Shown in pieces: positions 27,466 through 36,118 of a DNA stretch of 64,000 bases (position 1 is the first letter of the stretch; each line of letters starts with the position of its first letter). Below the pieces are notes generated by a model. The model made no database searches, was not told where the DNA came from, and saw only the letters and a list, made by a program, of their open reading frames with translations. This DNA is from CAZABG01 sp964460985 (GTDB taxonomy: Bacteria > Chlamydiota > Chlamydiia > Chlamydiales > Parachlamydiaceae), in the NCBI GenBank assembly GCA_964460985.1, contig CAYWQX010000007.1:20949-84948 (forward strand), read 5' to 3'. Position numbers and translations under genes: made by a program.

Positions 27466-27497
27466 ACCCCTGGAATCTATCCAGGGGTTTTTATTTT
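27466..27497 (+). terminator. Rho-independent terminator
   Basis: The stem ACCCCTGG / CCAGGGGT around AATCTAT is followed by a T-rich run. It ends two bases before the ATG of the next gene, so its 3' arm (AGGGG) might also act as that gene's ribosome-binding site. Confidence 0.9.
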
Positions 27498-27498
27498 T

Positions 27499-28002
27499 AT
27501 GATTTATATAGGAATACCCTTACCGGAAGAATTAAAAAATAAACTATCACTACTCCAATTTCCAATAGAAGGCTCCGAATGGATAAAACCTTCCGACCTG
27601 CATTTTACCCTCCACTCCCTCGGGAATTTAACCGGAGCTGATTTAAAAGATTTATTTGATAATTTAAAACACTTTAGCCACCCAGAAATTAAAATAAAGA
27701 ATTTACAGTTCGAGATAACTAGACTCGGTGAAGTGTATATATTAGCGGGGGAATCTCTCAAAGGGATTAAAGATAAACTAGGGAGACTCATAAAAAACCA
27801 GGATAAAACCCCTGTAAGAACACTATTTGGCTACTTACCTATAAAAAACGCAAAAGTACATAAACTTTTTCTTGAAAATACTTTCGGCTTTGAATATTCT
27901 TTCACAGCAGATAGTTTTATTATCCTGGAGCGAAAGAGACATTTCATAGAACTTGCCCGTTATAAACTGGATGCTATACAGCATCCCCCCAGCGCTATGT
28001 AA
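27499..28002 (+). CDS. 2H phosphoesterase-like protein (ThpR / 2'-5' RNA ligase family)
   Basis: This 167-residue protein belongs to the RNA 2',3'-cyclic phosphodiesterase (formerly 2'-5' RNA ligase) group. The first catalytic motif is intact: H35-F-T in DLHFTLHSLGN. At the expected second His-x-Thr the sequence reads V-R-T (106-108), so the second catalytic His is lost or displaced. The protein is otherwise full length. It starts directly after the terminator hairpin of the preceding gene, and no other ribosome-binding site is visible. The family call is moderate; activity is doubtful. Confidence 0.66.
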   Translation: MIYIGIPLPEELKNKLSLLQFPIEGSEWIKPSDLHFTLHSLGNLTGADLKDLFDNLKHFSHPEIKIKNLQFEITRLGEVYILAGESLKGIKDKLGRLIKNQDKTPVRTLFGYLPIKNAKVHKLFLENTFGFEYSFTADSFIILERKRHFIELARYKLDAIQHPPSAM

Positions 28003-28015
28003 AGTTATTTTTTCC

Positions 28016-28044
28016 TTGCTTTTAAGCTTTTTCTCGTCTATACT
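28016..28044 (+). promoter_or_regulatory. Sigma-70-type promoter of npt1
   Basis: TTGCTT (28016-28021), 17 bp spacer, TATACT (28039-28044). The predicted start near 28051 leaves a ~38-nt leader before the ATG at 28089. Confidence 0.75.
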
Positions 28045-28088
28045 GGTAGCCAAAGATATAAATTTAACTAATGTAAACCGAGGTGTTT

Positions 28089-29627
28089 ATGTCACAAGAA
28101 ACCAAACCGGCGTTTGGTAAGTGGCGATCCTTTTTTTGGCCTGTATATGCTTATGAGCTAAAAAAACTTCTGCCCATGTTCTTCCTGTTCTTCTTCATTT
28201 CGTTCAACTACACGATCCTTAGAGATACGAAAGATACGCTTGTCGTAACTTCTTCCGGCGCTGAGACGATCCCCTTCTTAAAATTCTGGGGTGTTGTTCC
28301 TGCCGCGGTTCTCTTCATGCTCGTATATGCGAAATTGAGCAACATGTTGAGCAAAGAAAATTTGTTCTACGCAACCATTGCGCCGTTCATCATTTTCTTC
28401 GGCCTTTTTGCCGTGTTCATTTATCCTAATCGCGATATGCTCCAACCTACCGCATCGGCTGATTTCCTTCAGTCCGTACTGCCTGTTGGATTTAAGGGGT
28501 TAATCTCCTGCTATAGAGACTGGACACTCTCTTTATTCTACATTCTTTCCGAGCTCTGGGGCTCTGTCGTTCTCTCCCTCCTTTTCTGGGGTTTTGCGAA
28601 CGACATCACCCGCGTTGGCGAAGCGAAACGCTTCTACAGCTTATTCGGTTTGGGCGCAAACTTAGCCCTCCTCGTTTCGGGCCCTGCTATTATCTGGGTT
28701 TCCAAAGCACAAGAAGGCCTTGAAAAAGAAGCCGCCTGGCAGCTCTCCTTAAACTACCTTATGACGATGGTATTTGTAGCGAGCGTTGCAATTCTTGCTA
28801 TCTACTGGTGGGTAAACAGAAACGTTCTTACCGACCCTAGATTCTATGACCAAAACGAAGAGAAAAAATTGAAGAAATCGAAGCCTAAAATGGGCATGGT
28901 CGAGAGCTTCAAATACCTTCTCTCCTCGAAATACATCCTTGGCATCGCGATCCTCGTTATGGCCTACGGTGTATCGATCAACCTCGTTGAAGTTACCTGG
29001 AAAAACCAGCTTAAACTCCAATACCCAAGCTCGAATGAGTACAGCCAATTTATGGGCTGGTTCTCGACTGTTACCGGCGCTGTAACCATCTTCATGATGC
29101 TTTTCGTGGGTGGTAACTTGATCCGCCGTAAAGGTTGGGGCTTCGCTGCGATGGTCACTCCGGTCGTTCTTTTCATCACCGGCGTAGGCTTCTTCGCCTT
29201 CGTTCTGTTCCGTGATCATGCATCGCTTGCAGGCTACATCTCCATGATGGGTACAAGCCCTCTCATGTTAGCTGTTCTCTTCGGTGCGGCACAAAACATT
29301 ATGAGTAAATCGGCGAAATACTCGCTCTTCGATCCTACCAAAGAGATGGCATACATCCCTCTTGACCAGGAAGCGAAAGTTAAAGGTAAAGCGGCGATCG
29401 ACGTGGTTGGAGCCCGTTTGGGCAAATCGGGCGGATCGCTCGTTCAGCAAGGGTTGCTCGTTATGTTTGGAACGATCTCTGCGATCACTCCGTATGTCGC
29501 GATCATCCTGTTCTTTATTATTGGCGCGTGGATGGTGGCTGTACGCTCCCTCAATAAGCAGTTTGTTGCCCTTACCGGCGAGAAACCAGCTGAGAAAGCG
29601 AAAGACCCACAGCCTGCTGCTACCTAA
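28089..29627 (+). CDS. npt1: ATP/ADP translocase, Npt1 type
   Basis: This is an inner-membrane nucleotide antiporter of the Ntt family. It imports host ATP in exchange for ADP and is a hallmark of obligate intracellular energy parasites. It has 512 residues and ~12 hydrophobic helices. The N-terminal PVYAYELKKLLPMFFLFFF and FNYTILRDTKDTL (near 39-51) and the late KEMAYIPLDQEAKVKGKAAID segment (near 416-436) match, as I recall, chlamydial Npt1 more closely than the two other Ntts in the window. An earlier GTG at 28083 overlaps the ribosome-binding site (CGAGG) of the ATG at 28089, which I choose. It has its own promoter and terminator. High expression is expected from the clean signals. Confidence 0.95.
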   Translation: MSQETKPAFGKWRSFFWPVYAYELKKLLPMFFLFFFISFNYTILRDTKDTLVVTSSGAETIPFLKFWGVVPAAVLFMLVYAKLSNMLSKENLFYATIAPFIIFFGLFAVFIYPNRDMLQPTASADFLQSVLPVGFKGLISCYRDWTLSLFYILSELWGSVVLSLLFWGFANDITRVGEAKRFYSLFGLGANLALLVSGPAIIWVSKAQEGLEKEAAWQLSLNYLMTMVFVASVAILAIYWWVNRNVLTDPRFYDQNEEKKLKKSKPKMGMVESFKYLLSSKYILGIAILVMAYGVSINLVEVTWKNQLKLQYPSSNEYSQFMGWFSTVTGAVTIFMMLFVGGNLIRRKGWGFAAMVTPVVLFITGVGFFAFVLFRDHASLAGYISMMGTSPLMLAVLFGAAQNIMSKSAKYSLFDPTKEMAYIPLDQEAKVKGKAAIDVVGARLGKSGGSLVQQGLLVMFGTISAITPYVAIILFFIIGAWMVAVRSLNKQFVALTGEKPAEKAKDPQPAAT

Positions 29628-29653
29628 CACAGCAACCTGTTAAGGTACAATAG

Positions 29654-29686
29654 CCCTTCGTGGATGACCTCCACGAAGGGTTTTTT
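29654..29686 (+). terminator. Rho-independent terminator of npt1
   Basis: A perfect 11-bp stem CCCTTCGTGGA / TCCACGAAGGG with loop TGACC is followed by six Ts, 27 bp after the stop. Confidence 0.97.
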
Positions 29687-29775
29687 CTTTTCCACTAAAG
29701 TTAAAAATGGGGGAAGCTTTTAATTTTAAAAAAGTCAGCTCCTTAGAAGATTTTTAAAAGCAATTAAAAAGGGTT

Positions 29776-30549
29776 AAGCGAAAGCGAAGCTTTTGTGTCG
29801 AATGAATGAGCCACCTTCAAGGTGGCTAGTTGTTTCTTGGAGTCGGAACAAGTGCAAAGACTTCTCCTGAGGTTAATTTTAGGCTTCTCATGAGACCCCA
29901 CACAGATAGAAATTAAGATAGAGCGAAAGCGGAGCTTCCGTACCGAATGAATGAGCCACCTTCAAGGTGGCTAGATGTTTCTTGGAGTCGGAACAAGTGT
30001 CCCCTTGTTCCCGCCCCTCTTGAGCTTGCCTGGCTTCCTACAATCGTCCCTCGCTCGCTCGTTGTATCCGTTTACACTGACTTCGCCCAAAGATGAACGA
30101 TTCTAGTTTGCCATCCAAGCCTCGGTGCTCAAGCTCCCGCCTTTCTATTCCAGCCTTACGGCTGGGAAATGCGTAGGTTCGCTTGAGTCAAAGAGATCGG
30201 TGAAGCCGCTTTCGAAGCGGCAGAATAGACGGGGCCTTAAACCGGCCCCGAAACCCCGTCAAAGGGATCGGTGCGGCCCCTTCAAGGGGCCGCTTTAATC
30301 AAAAGGAACACCGCTCTCTTCTCTGAAGCGGCTGCCTTCAAAACCGTAAGGTTTTGTAGAGGCAGGGCTTCAGCACAGAGGCTTATATCGCAAACTAGAA
30401 TCGATTTAAACGAGCGGGGGTCAGGGTGAATAACCCAACCCCCCGAGCGCAAATCGATTCTAGGAAGCGAGATAAGCTCAAGGGGCAGCGGGGACAAGGG
30501 TACACTTGTCCCGACTGCATGATTCAGAGTAGCCGCCTCCAAGGCGGCT
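29776..30549. repeat. Hairpin-rich composite intergenic repeat element
   Basis: About 770 bp without a credible gene, more GC-rich than its flanks. It contains a 79-bp imperfect direct repeat (29776-29854 and 29921-29999) and at least six hairpins, several with the same pentaloop TTCAA or TCCAA. Examples are AGCCACC/GGTGGCT at 29809-29827, GCCGCTT/AAGCGGC at 30205-30221, GCGGCCCC/GGGGCCGC at 30273-30293, AGCCGCC/GGCGGCT at 30531-30549, and a larger stem-loop at 30323-30374. Longer inverted matches join 29991-30040 with 30461-30511, and 30098-30133 with 30369-30404. A perfect 13-bp inverted pair lies at 30396-30408 and 30451-30463. It could be a decayed mobile element, a MITE-like family or a structured RNA. 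An 86-codon ORF inside (minus, 30282-30542) I take as spurious. Confidence 0.8.
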
Positions 30550-30617
30550 CATTCCTAAATTAAATAGCTTTCCCTCTCCCTCTCATTTCCTTAGGAAGAA
30601 TTATTAGTGGCGATAAC

Positions 30618-31412
30618 CTACTTATAAACGCGGTATTTATCGAGAAGGACATCCGGCTGATAGGCCATCTTCGCTTGTCTTAACTCCTCAATCCCCAGAT
30701 CAGGCTCCATATTAATATAGTGAATAGAATCGGGCAGCCTCTTCGCTTCAGCCTGATACATGAAAGGAGTAAGCCCCTTAATGCCGGGCTTCGATTTCGC
30801 AAAATGCATAAGATAATTGTGCGGACAAATCACTTCCCCCAAAATAAAACCGAGCGGATCAGTATTCTCATAAACAATGAGCCCCTCGAGACTAAGTTCT
30901 TGGATAAGCTGAAGGGCTTCAAGGCAAGATTCAAAATCCCCTTCTTTGTCTTCCTTCCACGACTCAAGAACTTCGCGGGCATGATGCGCATTGGCGGGGG
31001 TGAGCGGCTCAATTCGCGAATGATATTTATTCTCGAATTGATGAAGCAGATTTCTGCGAGAACTTAATTTGCGCCCCTCAAGGGTGCGGAGTTTTTGAAG
31101 CGTAAAGAGATAGTCCTTATCTTTTTCAAGCGCTTCGGACTTGTGGAGAGGATCGGGCTTTTCAAGGGGGAATAAAAATTCGCCAGGCCTTAACAAATTA
31201 AAATATTCATTATAGGGCCTTTTAAGGGGCATAATATAAAATTCATTATCACGTGTTTTGCCCCGAACGAACGGAAGATCGCCGGAAATGTAATCATACG
31301 CGTGAATCTTTCTAAAGAGATAGAGATTCGCAAAACTATATTCAGAAATATTTAGACAAAGAGAGTGTAGATAACTGTTAATTTCATCTTTTAGCTTGAG
31401 CGATAAATCCAT
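30618..31412 (-). CDS. DUF2156 (phosphatidylglycerol lysyltransferase-like GNAT) protein
   Basis: The 264 residues resemble the GNAT-fold DUF2156 domain found in MprF-type aminoacyl-lipid transferases and in stand-alone bacterial proteins. The landmarks are the RRNLLHQFENKY helix (near 119-130), a central GFILGEV strand near 187-193, and the C-terminal INMEPDLGIEELRQAKMAY motif near 233-251, which is diagnostic of the family. There is no transmembrane region, so this is a soluble acyltransferase-like protein. Possible roles are transfer of an amino acid from charged tRNA to a lipid or peptide acceptor, which is inference. It sits beside the repeat element and divergent from secDF. Confidence 0.75.
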   Translation of the reverse strand: MDLSLKLKDEINSYLHSLCLNISEYSFANLYLFRKIHAYDYISGDLPFVRGKTRDNEFYIMPLKRPYNEYFNLLRPGEFLFPLEKPDPLHKSEALEKDKDYLFTLQKLRTLEGRKLSSRRNLLHQFENKYHSRIEPLTPANAHHAREVLESWKEDKEGDFESCLEALQLIQELSLEGLIVYENTDPLGFILGEVICPHNYLMHFAKSKPGIKGLTPFMYQAEAKRLPDSIHYINMEPDLGIEELRQAKMAYQPDVLLDKYRVYK

Positions 31413-31515
31413 TAAAACTCCCCTTTTAGCTAATCATAATCACAAGGCTGGACAGAATCGATAAATATTTGATACCTTAATAGGACTAATCTGTTTTAAA
31501 GGAACCGTTCAAAAG

Positions 31516-34500
31516 ATGGAAAAACAAAAGCGCTGGCAGTTTTATCTCATTGTGGCCGTTATCCTACTCACTCTATATAACATACTCCCTACCCTTTTCT
31601 ACTATACGAAGCCACTTCGTGAGCCTATCACTGACCAAAGATCCTACACGGTGGCCAAGGAGATCTCCGAAAGGGTGAATCAATTGGAGCCAAATGCTTT
31701 AGAGTGGCTCGGATCTTTCAATAAATTACTTGGGCTTAAACCTAAAAGCATCGAGCTGAGTGCTCAAGACCCTAAGTTGGTCGAAATCACCTTTAATAAC
31801 GAAGCCGATGCCGCGAAGTTTAGACGATTCCTCCCCCGAGCCGGCAATTTAATTCCTTTCGTCCCTGCCCAGCTTGAACTCTATTCGGGCGATACCAGTA
31901 AAGATACTGTTATAGTGGCAAGACAAATCGGTGTTCACCTGGATGAAGCAGATATCGTAAGCCTCTTTAGCTATATTCCAAAGTTTGAAGCGAATGGACA
32001 GTACTCTCAGGCTTATTTAAATCTCATTTTTGACCGTGTCACTTCAATGGCGTCGGCTATCGGAGGCGCAAGCCCCATTGCAGAGCAACTGGAAGCGGCT
32101 TTGGAAGACAAAACGACTCAGGCCGAAGAGACTTACCTCTCCGTTGCCGAGCAGCTCGTGCAGCATGAACGGCTTTTACAGAAAGTCCCCTCTTTCGGAA
32201 AACGTTACTATAACTACCTTTTCCAAGGCTCGAAAGGGACTCTTTCTGCGCAGTTTACTTCTCAATTAGATACCTTGAAGACCAAACTCTCCGCCCGTAA
32301 AGAAAAAGCCAAAGGCGAAGAGGCTAAAAATCTCGATCGACAAGTCAAGACGATTGACAAGGCGATGGCTCTTCTTAAAAAGAATGAAGGCGAAATTAAA
32401 AATCCTCACTCCATCCTCACCGCTCAAGCGACAAAGAAGAATCTTCAATCCGCGAAAATCGGAAGAGAGCCGGTGATTATTTCCTTAAATGGCTCAAATC
32501 CTTTGGTGGAAGCTCTCGTTCTTGATTTAGATCAGGATTTAGTCACTTTAAAATTCTTTGATGATATCAATCGTATCAGAAATGAAGAGCCAAAGTCTGA
32601 AACAGAGGCTATTACCCGTGAAGAGCTGAATCGTGAGCTTTATAATGAGATGGCCCGAATTTCAAGGCTTACGGAAGAAGAAGTTCAGCCGAACGATCAA
32701 AATTTCGCTGTGAAGCTAAGCTCTCTTCCTGATTCCCAAAGCTTCCTAGCCTTGGAGCTTGGATCGCTTGCCAGAAAACAGAGTCAAAGCCTGCTCAACC
32801 AGCTTAAAAATAACTGGCACCCAGTCCATCCTGATTTAACAAGCTCAGCCTATCCATTAAGAGATTATGGCGCTTACCAAAAAGAGGCAGCCGACAGCCA
32901 AAGCGTAGGACTTGTAGTCTATGCCCCTGCGATGAGCAGCGAAGAGCCGTCCAAAGGCTTCCGCAAAGGTTCGATCTATGTCATCGCGAAAAACCTTAAC
33001 CTAATTTTGGATAAGGCGAAAACGAGCGAAAACAAAAATCTGAATCAAGCCCTTAACCAAGACTTGGAAAGTCTTAAAAATATCCTGACCCAAAACGGCT
33101 TTATCGGCTATCCCGGAAATGCGTATGGAATGGATAAGGCGTTCTCTAAAGATTATATCTTTGAGTTAAACGACTACTACTCGAACTTTATCAAAGCCAC
33201 CCGCGAAGACTTTACCGTCAAGGGCAGCAAAAAACAAGCGATCCTGCCTTTCACTGATGTAGAGCAAAGAATTATAACGCTCAATAAGATCGACGACAAA
33301 ATCCAAGAAGATCTTCTGAAGTGGAAAGAAGAGTATGCAACCGCCCAGGTTGATTTAGATCCTCTTGCCAAATACCAAGTTCCCGCTCCTACGCAAAATC
33401 CTTTTTGGACAAATACCGTACTGAGCTTTAAGAAGTATTTTAGAGGCGATGATCGCAAAATCTTGAAATGGGGCTTAGACCTTTCCGGCGGTAAAACGGT
33501 AAGAATCGGCCTAAGAGATAAAAATAACCAGCCGGTCACCAACCCGGAAGACATCAAGCAAACGGTGAACGAGCTTTACACCCGTATTAATAAAATGGGT
33601 GTCTCAGAAAGAACGATCCGCATTGAGAATAATAATATTATCCTCGAATTCCCAGGTTCGCAGGCGATGTCTGCTGCCGACCTCGTGAAAGCTTCCACCA
33701 TGACCTTCAACATTGTGAACGAAAAGTTTTCAGGTTCAAGAAATGGTATTTTAAAAGGACCTGTCAACCAGTTCCTTCAAGAAGTGTGGAACGAAGCGGT
33801 CGTCACAAACCGCAAGTCACCTGAGCAGATCAATGAGATTGCTTGGGAGCATTTGGGCGGGACCTTCTATGGCGATATGCAAAGCAAACCGGTTAGCGAT
33901 GCAGCGAAAACGCTTATCGAAAACGGCCTTGTCCTTGCAAATCCAAGAGAATCAGTCTCTTCAAACGCTTTCAACGATGAGCTGTCTTCTGTAGCTGTTA
34001 TGCGTGGAAATGACTTTTCTCAGTGGGATGGACAAACCCATCCGCTTATTTTCGTCTTCCACAACTACGCTCTTGAAGGCTCGAACTTAACTAATATCAA
34101 TGTTGGATATGATCCTAGCGAAGGAAATAACTTAGCCTTCAGCATTAAACGTTCTTATGAAGGCGCGAATGCTCCTCAAGGGTCGCCAAGAGATGACTTC
34201 TACACCTGGACTTCACAGTTTGCGGAAGATAAGATTGCCGGAACTCAGAAAGAGACTTACTCCGGCGGCCAAGGCTACCGTATGGCAGTGATCTTAAACG
34301 GTACGATTATTTCGAAACCTGTCTTAAGAGCAGCTATCCGTGATAACGGGTCTATCAGTGGACGGTTCACTCAAAGGGAAGTGGCTCAATTAGCGGCCGA
34401 CTTAAAAGCGGGTTCGTTAAGCTTCACACCCAAAATTCTTTCGGAACAAAACGTCTCCGCTGAACTGGGGGCGGATGAAAGAAGTAAAGGGATTACAGCT

Positions 34501-36012
34501 TCCCTTGTCGCGATTGCACTCGTGGCTTTTGCTATGATTGGCTACTATCGCTTCGCAGGTCTTGTCGCGACGGTGGCAGTTCTTTTCAACATCCTCATCA
34601 TGTGGGGTGTTCTTCAGAACCTCGACGCCGCTTTAACCCTTCCGGGGATTGCAGGTATCGTTCTCACGATCGGTATGGCAGTTGACGCGAACGTTCTTGT
34701 TTTCGAAAGAATACGTGAAGAGTTTGCAATATCAGGCAGAATTGCATCCGCGATTCAAGCCGGATATAGAAAAGCTTTCAGCGCTATTTTCGACTCGAAC
34801 ATCACGACCATTATGGCGGCCCTTATCCTGATTCAATTTGACTCAGGACCGATTAAAGGCTTCGCAGTGACACTGATTATCGGTATCTTCTCCTCGATGT
34901 TTACCGCCCTTTTCATGACACGCTACTTCTTTGCAGGCTGGGTCCAAAATCCGAATAACAAACAGCTTCCGATGTCCCAATGGATCTCGAACACAAATTT
35001 CGACTTCCTTGGCAAGGCAAAGCCGGCTATTTTGATTTCATTGGTCGTGATGGCGCTTGGCTCTTTCATGCTCTATCAAGAGAGAAAAACTATTTTCGGC
35101 ATGGACTTTACCGGCGGCTACTCGTTGACGGTAGAAGTTGAAAACCAACCCGGAAATCCGAACTATCGTGAAGAAGCCCTTGCCGCTCTTCAAAAAGCGG
35201 GCGCTTACGCAACGGATGTTGAAGTGAGAGAGCTTACCCTTCCTAACCAACTCCGTATCCGCTTAGGCGCCGGTATGGATGAAGAAGGGCATCCTTTCTA
35301 CGGCCTTCCGGATGAGAAGACCGAAGGACCCTTCACTTTCAATTTCATGAAAAATCCGAGAATTGTTTGGACGGTTGAAGCCCTTGAAAACGGCGGACTT
35401 AAAATATCCGATTTCCAAAAGCAAACATTAGAGACCAACTGGTCGGTTGTCTCCGGTCAATTCTCCGACGCGATGAGAAACAACGCGATCTTGGGACTTG
35501 CGATTGCGCTTGCCTCGATCTTGATCTACATCACCTTCCGCTTCGAGTTTAAATATGCGGTAGGGGCGGTCGTAGCTCTTGCTCATGACGTGTTGATCAC
35601 GATGGGAATACTGGCCGGTTTCCATGCTCTTGGATTCCCCGTCACCATCGACCTGCAAGTCGTAGGGGCGATCATGACAATCATCGGTTATTCTTTGAAT
35701 GATACCATCATCGTCTTTGACAGAATCCGGGAAGATCTCAAAGTCCTCAGACGCTTAAGCTTTAGAGACGCCGTCAATCACGCATTGAACGTCACTTTAA
35801 GCCGAACCTTGATGACATCGGGAACAACCCTTTTGGTTCTTTTCGCTCTCGTTATTTTAGGCGGTCAAAGTATCTTTGGATTCTCGCTCGTTATGACGAT
35901 CGGGGTTTTAGTCGGAACCCTCTCCTCCCTGTTCATCGCATCGCCTGTCTTGGTTTGGATGCACGACAGAGAAGAGCTTAAGGCTAAAGAGCTTAACTCA
36001 AAGAGAGCTTAA
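31516..36012 (+). CDS. secDF: Fused protein-export membrane protein SecD-SecF
   Basis: This accessory subunit of the Sec translocon uses the proton gradient to help pull proteins out of the channel. It is a 1498-residue single chain. A first membrane helix at 8-27 precedes a very large (~600 residue) periplasmic region. The SecD signature GLDLSGGKTVRIGL is near 654, and the SecD membrane motif GMAVDANVLVFERIREE near 1050. The SecF start GMDFTGGY is near 1195, and its motif SLNDTIIVFDRIRED near 1393. Fusion and large insertion are normal for chlamydial SecDF (CT448 as I recall). It starts after an AAAGGAACC site and is followed by recJ, as in Chlamydia. Confidence 0.96.
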   Translation: MEKQKRWQFYLIVAVILLTLYNILPTLFYYTKPLREPITDQRSYTVAKEISERVNQLEPNALEWLGSFNKLLGLKPKSIELSAQDPKLVEITFNNEADAAKFRRFLPRAGNLIPFVPAQLELYSGDTSKDTVIVARQIGVHLDEADIVSLFSYIPKFEANGQYSQAYLNLIFDRVTSMASAIGGASPIAEQLEAALEDKTTQAEETYLSVAEQLVQHERLLQKVPSFGKRYYNYLFQGSKGTLSAQFTSQLDTLKTKLSARKEKAKGEEAKNLDRQVKTIDKAMALLKKNEGEIKNPHSILTAQATKKNLQSAKIGREPVIISLNGSNPLVEALVLDLDQDLVTLKFFDDINRIRNEEPKSETEAITREELNRELYNEMARISRLTEEEVQPNDQNFAVKLSSLPDSQSFLALELGSLARKQSQSLLNQLKNNWHPVHPDLTSSAYPLRDYGAYQKEAADSQSVGLVVYAPAMSSEEPSKGFRKGSIYVIAKNLNLILDKAKTSENKNLNQALNQDLESLKNILTQNGFIGYPGNAYGMDKAFSKDYIFELNDYYSNFIKATREDFTVKGSKKQAILPFTDVEQRIITLNKIDDKIQEDLLKWKEEYATAQVDLDPLAKYQVPAPTQNPFWTNTVLSFKKYFRGDDRKILKWGLDLSGGKTVRIGLRDKNNQPVTNPEDIKQTVNELYTRINKMGVSERTIRIENNNIILEFPGSQAMSAADLVKASTMTFNIVNEKFSGSRNGILKGPVNQFLQEVWNEAVVTNRKSPEQINEIAWEHLGGTFYGDMQSKPVSDAAKTLIENGLVLANPRESVSSNAFNDELSSVAVMRGNDFSQWDGQTHPLIFVFHNYALEGSNLTNINVGYDPSEGNNLAFSIKRSYEGANAPQGSPRDDFYTWTSQFAEDKIAGTQKETYSGGQGYRMAVILNGTIISKPVLRAAIRDNGSISGRFTQREVAQLAADLKAGSLSFTPKILSEQNVSAELGADERSKGITASLVAIALVAFAMIGYYRFAGLVATVAVLFNILIMWGVLQNLDAALTLPGIAGIVLTIGMAVDANVLVFERIREEFAISGRIASAIQAGYRKAFSAIFDSNITTIMAALILIQFDSGPIKGFAVTLIIGIFSSMFTALFMTRYFFAGWVQNPNNKQLPMSQWISNTNFDFLGKAKPAILISLVVMALGSFMLYQERKTIFGMDFTGGYSLTVEVENQPGNPNYREEALAALQKAGAYATDVEVRELTLPNQLRIRLGAGMDEEGHPFYGLPDEKTEGPFTFNFMKNPRIVWTVEALENGGLKISDFQKQTLETNWSVVSGQFSDAMRNNAILGLAIALASILIYITFRFEFKYAVGAVVALAHDVLITMGILAGFHALGFPVTIDLQVVGAIMTIIGYSLNDTIIVFDRIREDLKVLRRLSFRDAVNHALNVTLSRTLMTSGTTLLVLFALVILGGQSIFGFSLVMTIGVLVGTLSSLFIASPVLVWMHDREELKAKELNSKRA

Positions 36013-36024
36013 ACTTTCATTTCT

Positions 36025-36051
36025 AGCGAGGGATAAAAAATCCCTCGCTTT
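36025..36051 (+). terminator. Probable terminator after secDF
   Basis: The stem AGCGAGGGAT / ATCCCTCGCT has an A-rich loop. The T-tail is short (TT), so it may act as an attenuator or mRNA-end hairpin rather than a strong terminator. Confidence 0.7.
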
Positions 36052-36066
36052 CCATGTAGTTATTTC

Positions 36067-36094
36067 TTGACATTCAAGCAGTTCAGGTTAAAAT
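36067..36094 (+). promoter_or_regulatory. Promoter of recJ
   Basis: A consensus TTGACA (36067-36072), 16 bp spacer and TAAAAT (36089-36094) lie ~25 bp upstream of the recJ start region. Confidence 0.8.
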
Positions 36095-36118
36095 TGGGGT
36101 TTATTTTTAGGACTATGA

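Noticed and set aside
30282..30542. 86-codon ORF on the minus strand inside the hairpin-rich element
   Set aside because: It runs through several perfect hairpins, has no ribosome-binding site and no family-like sequence; the repeat structure explains it.
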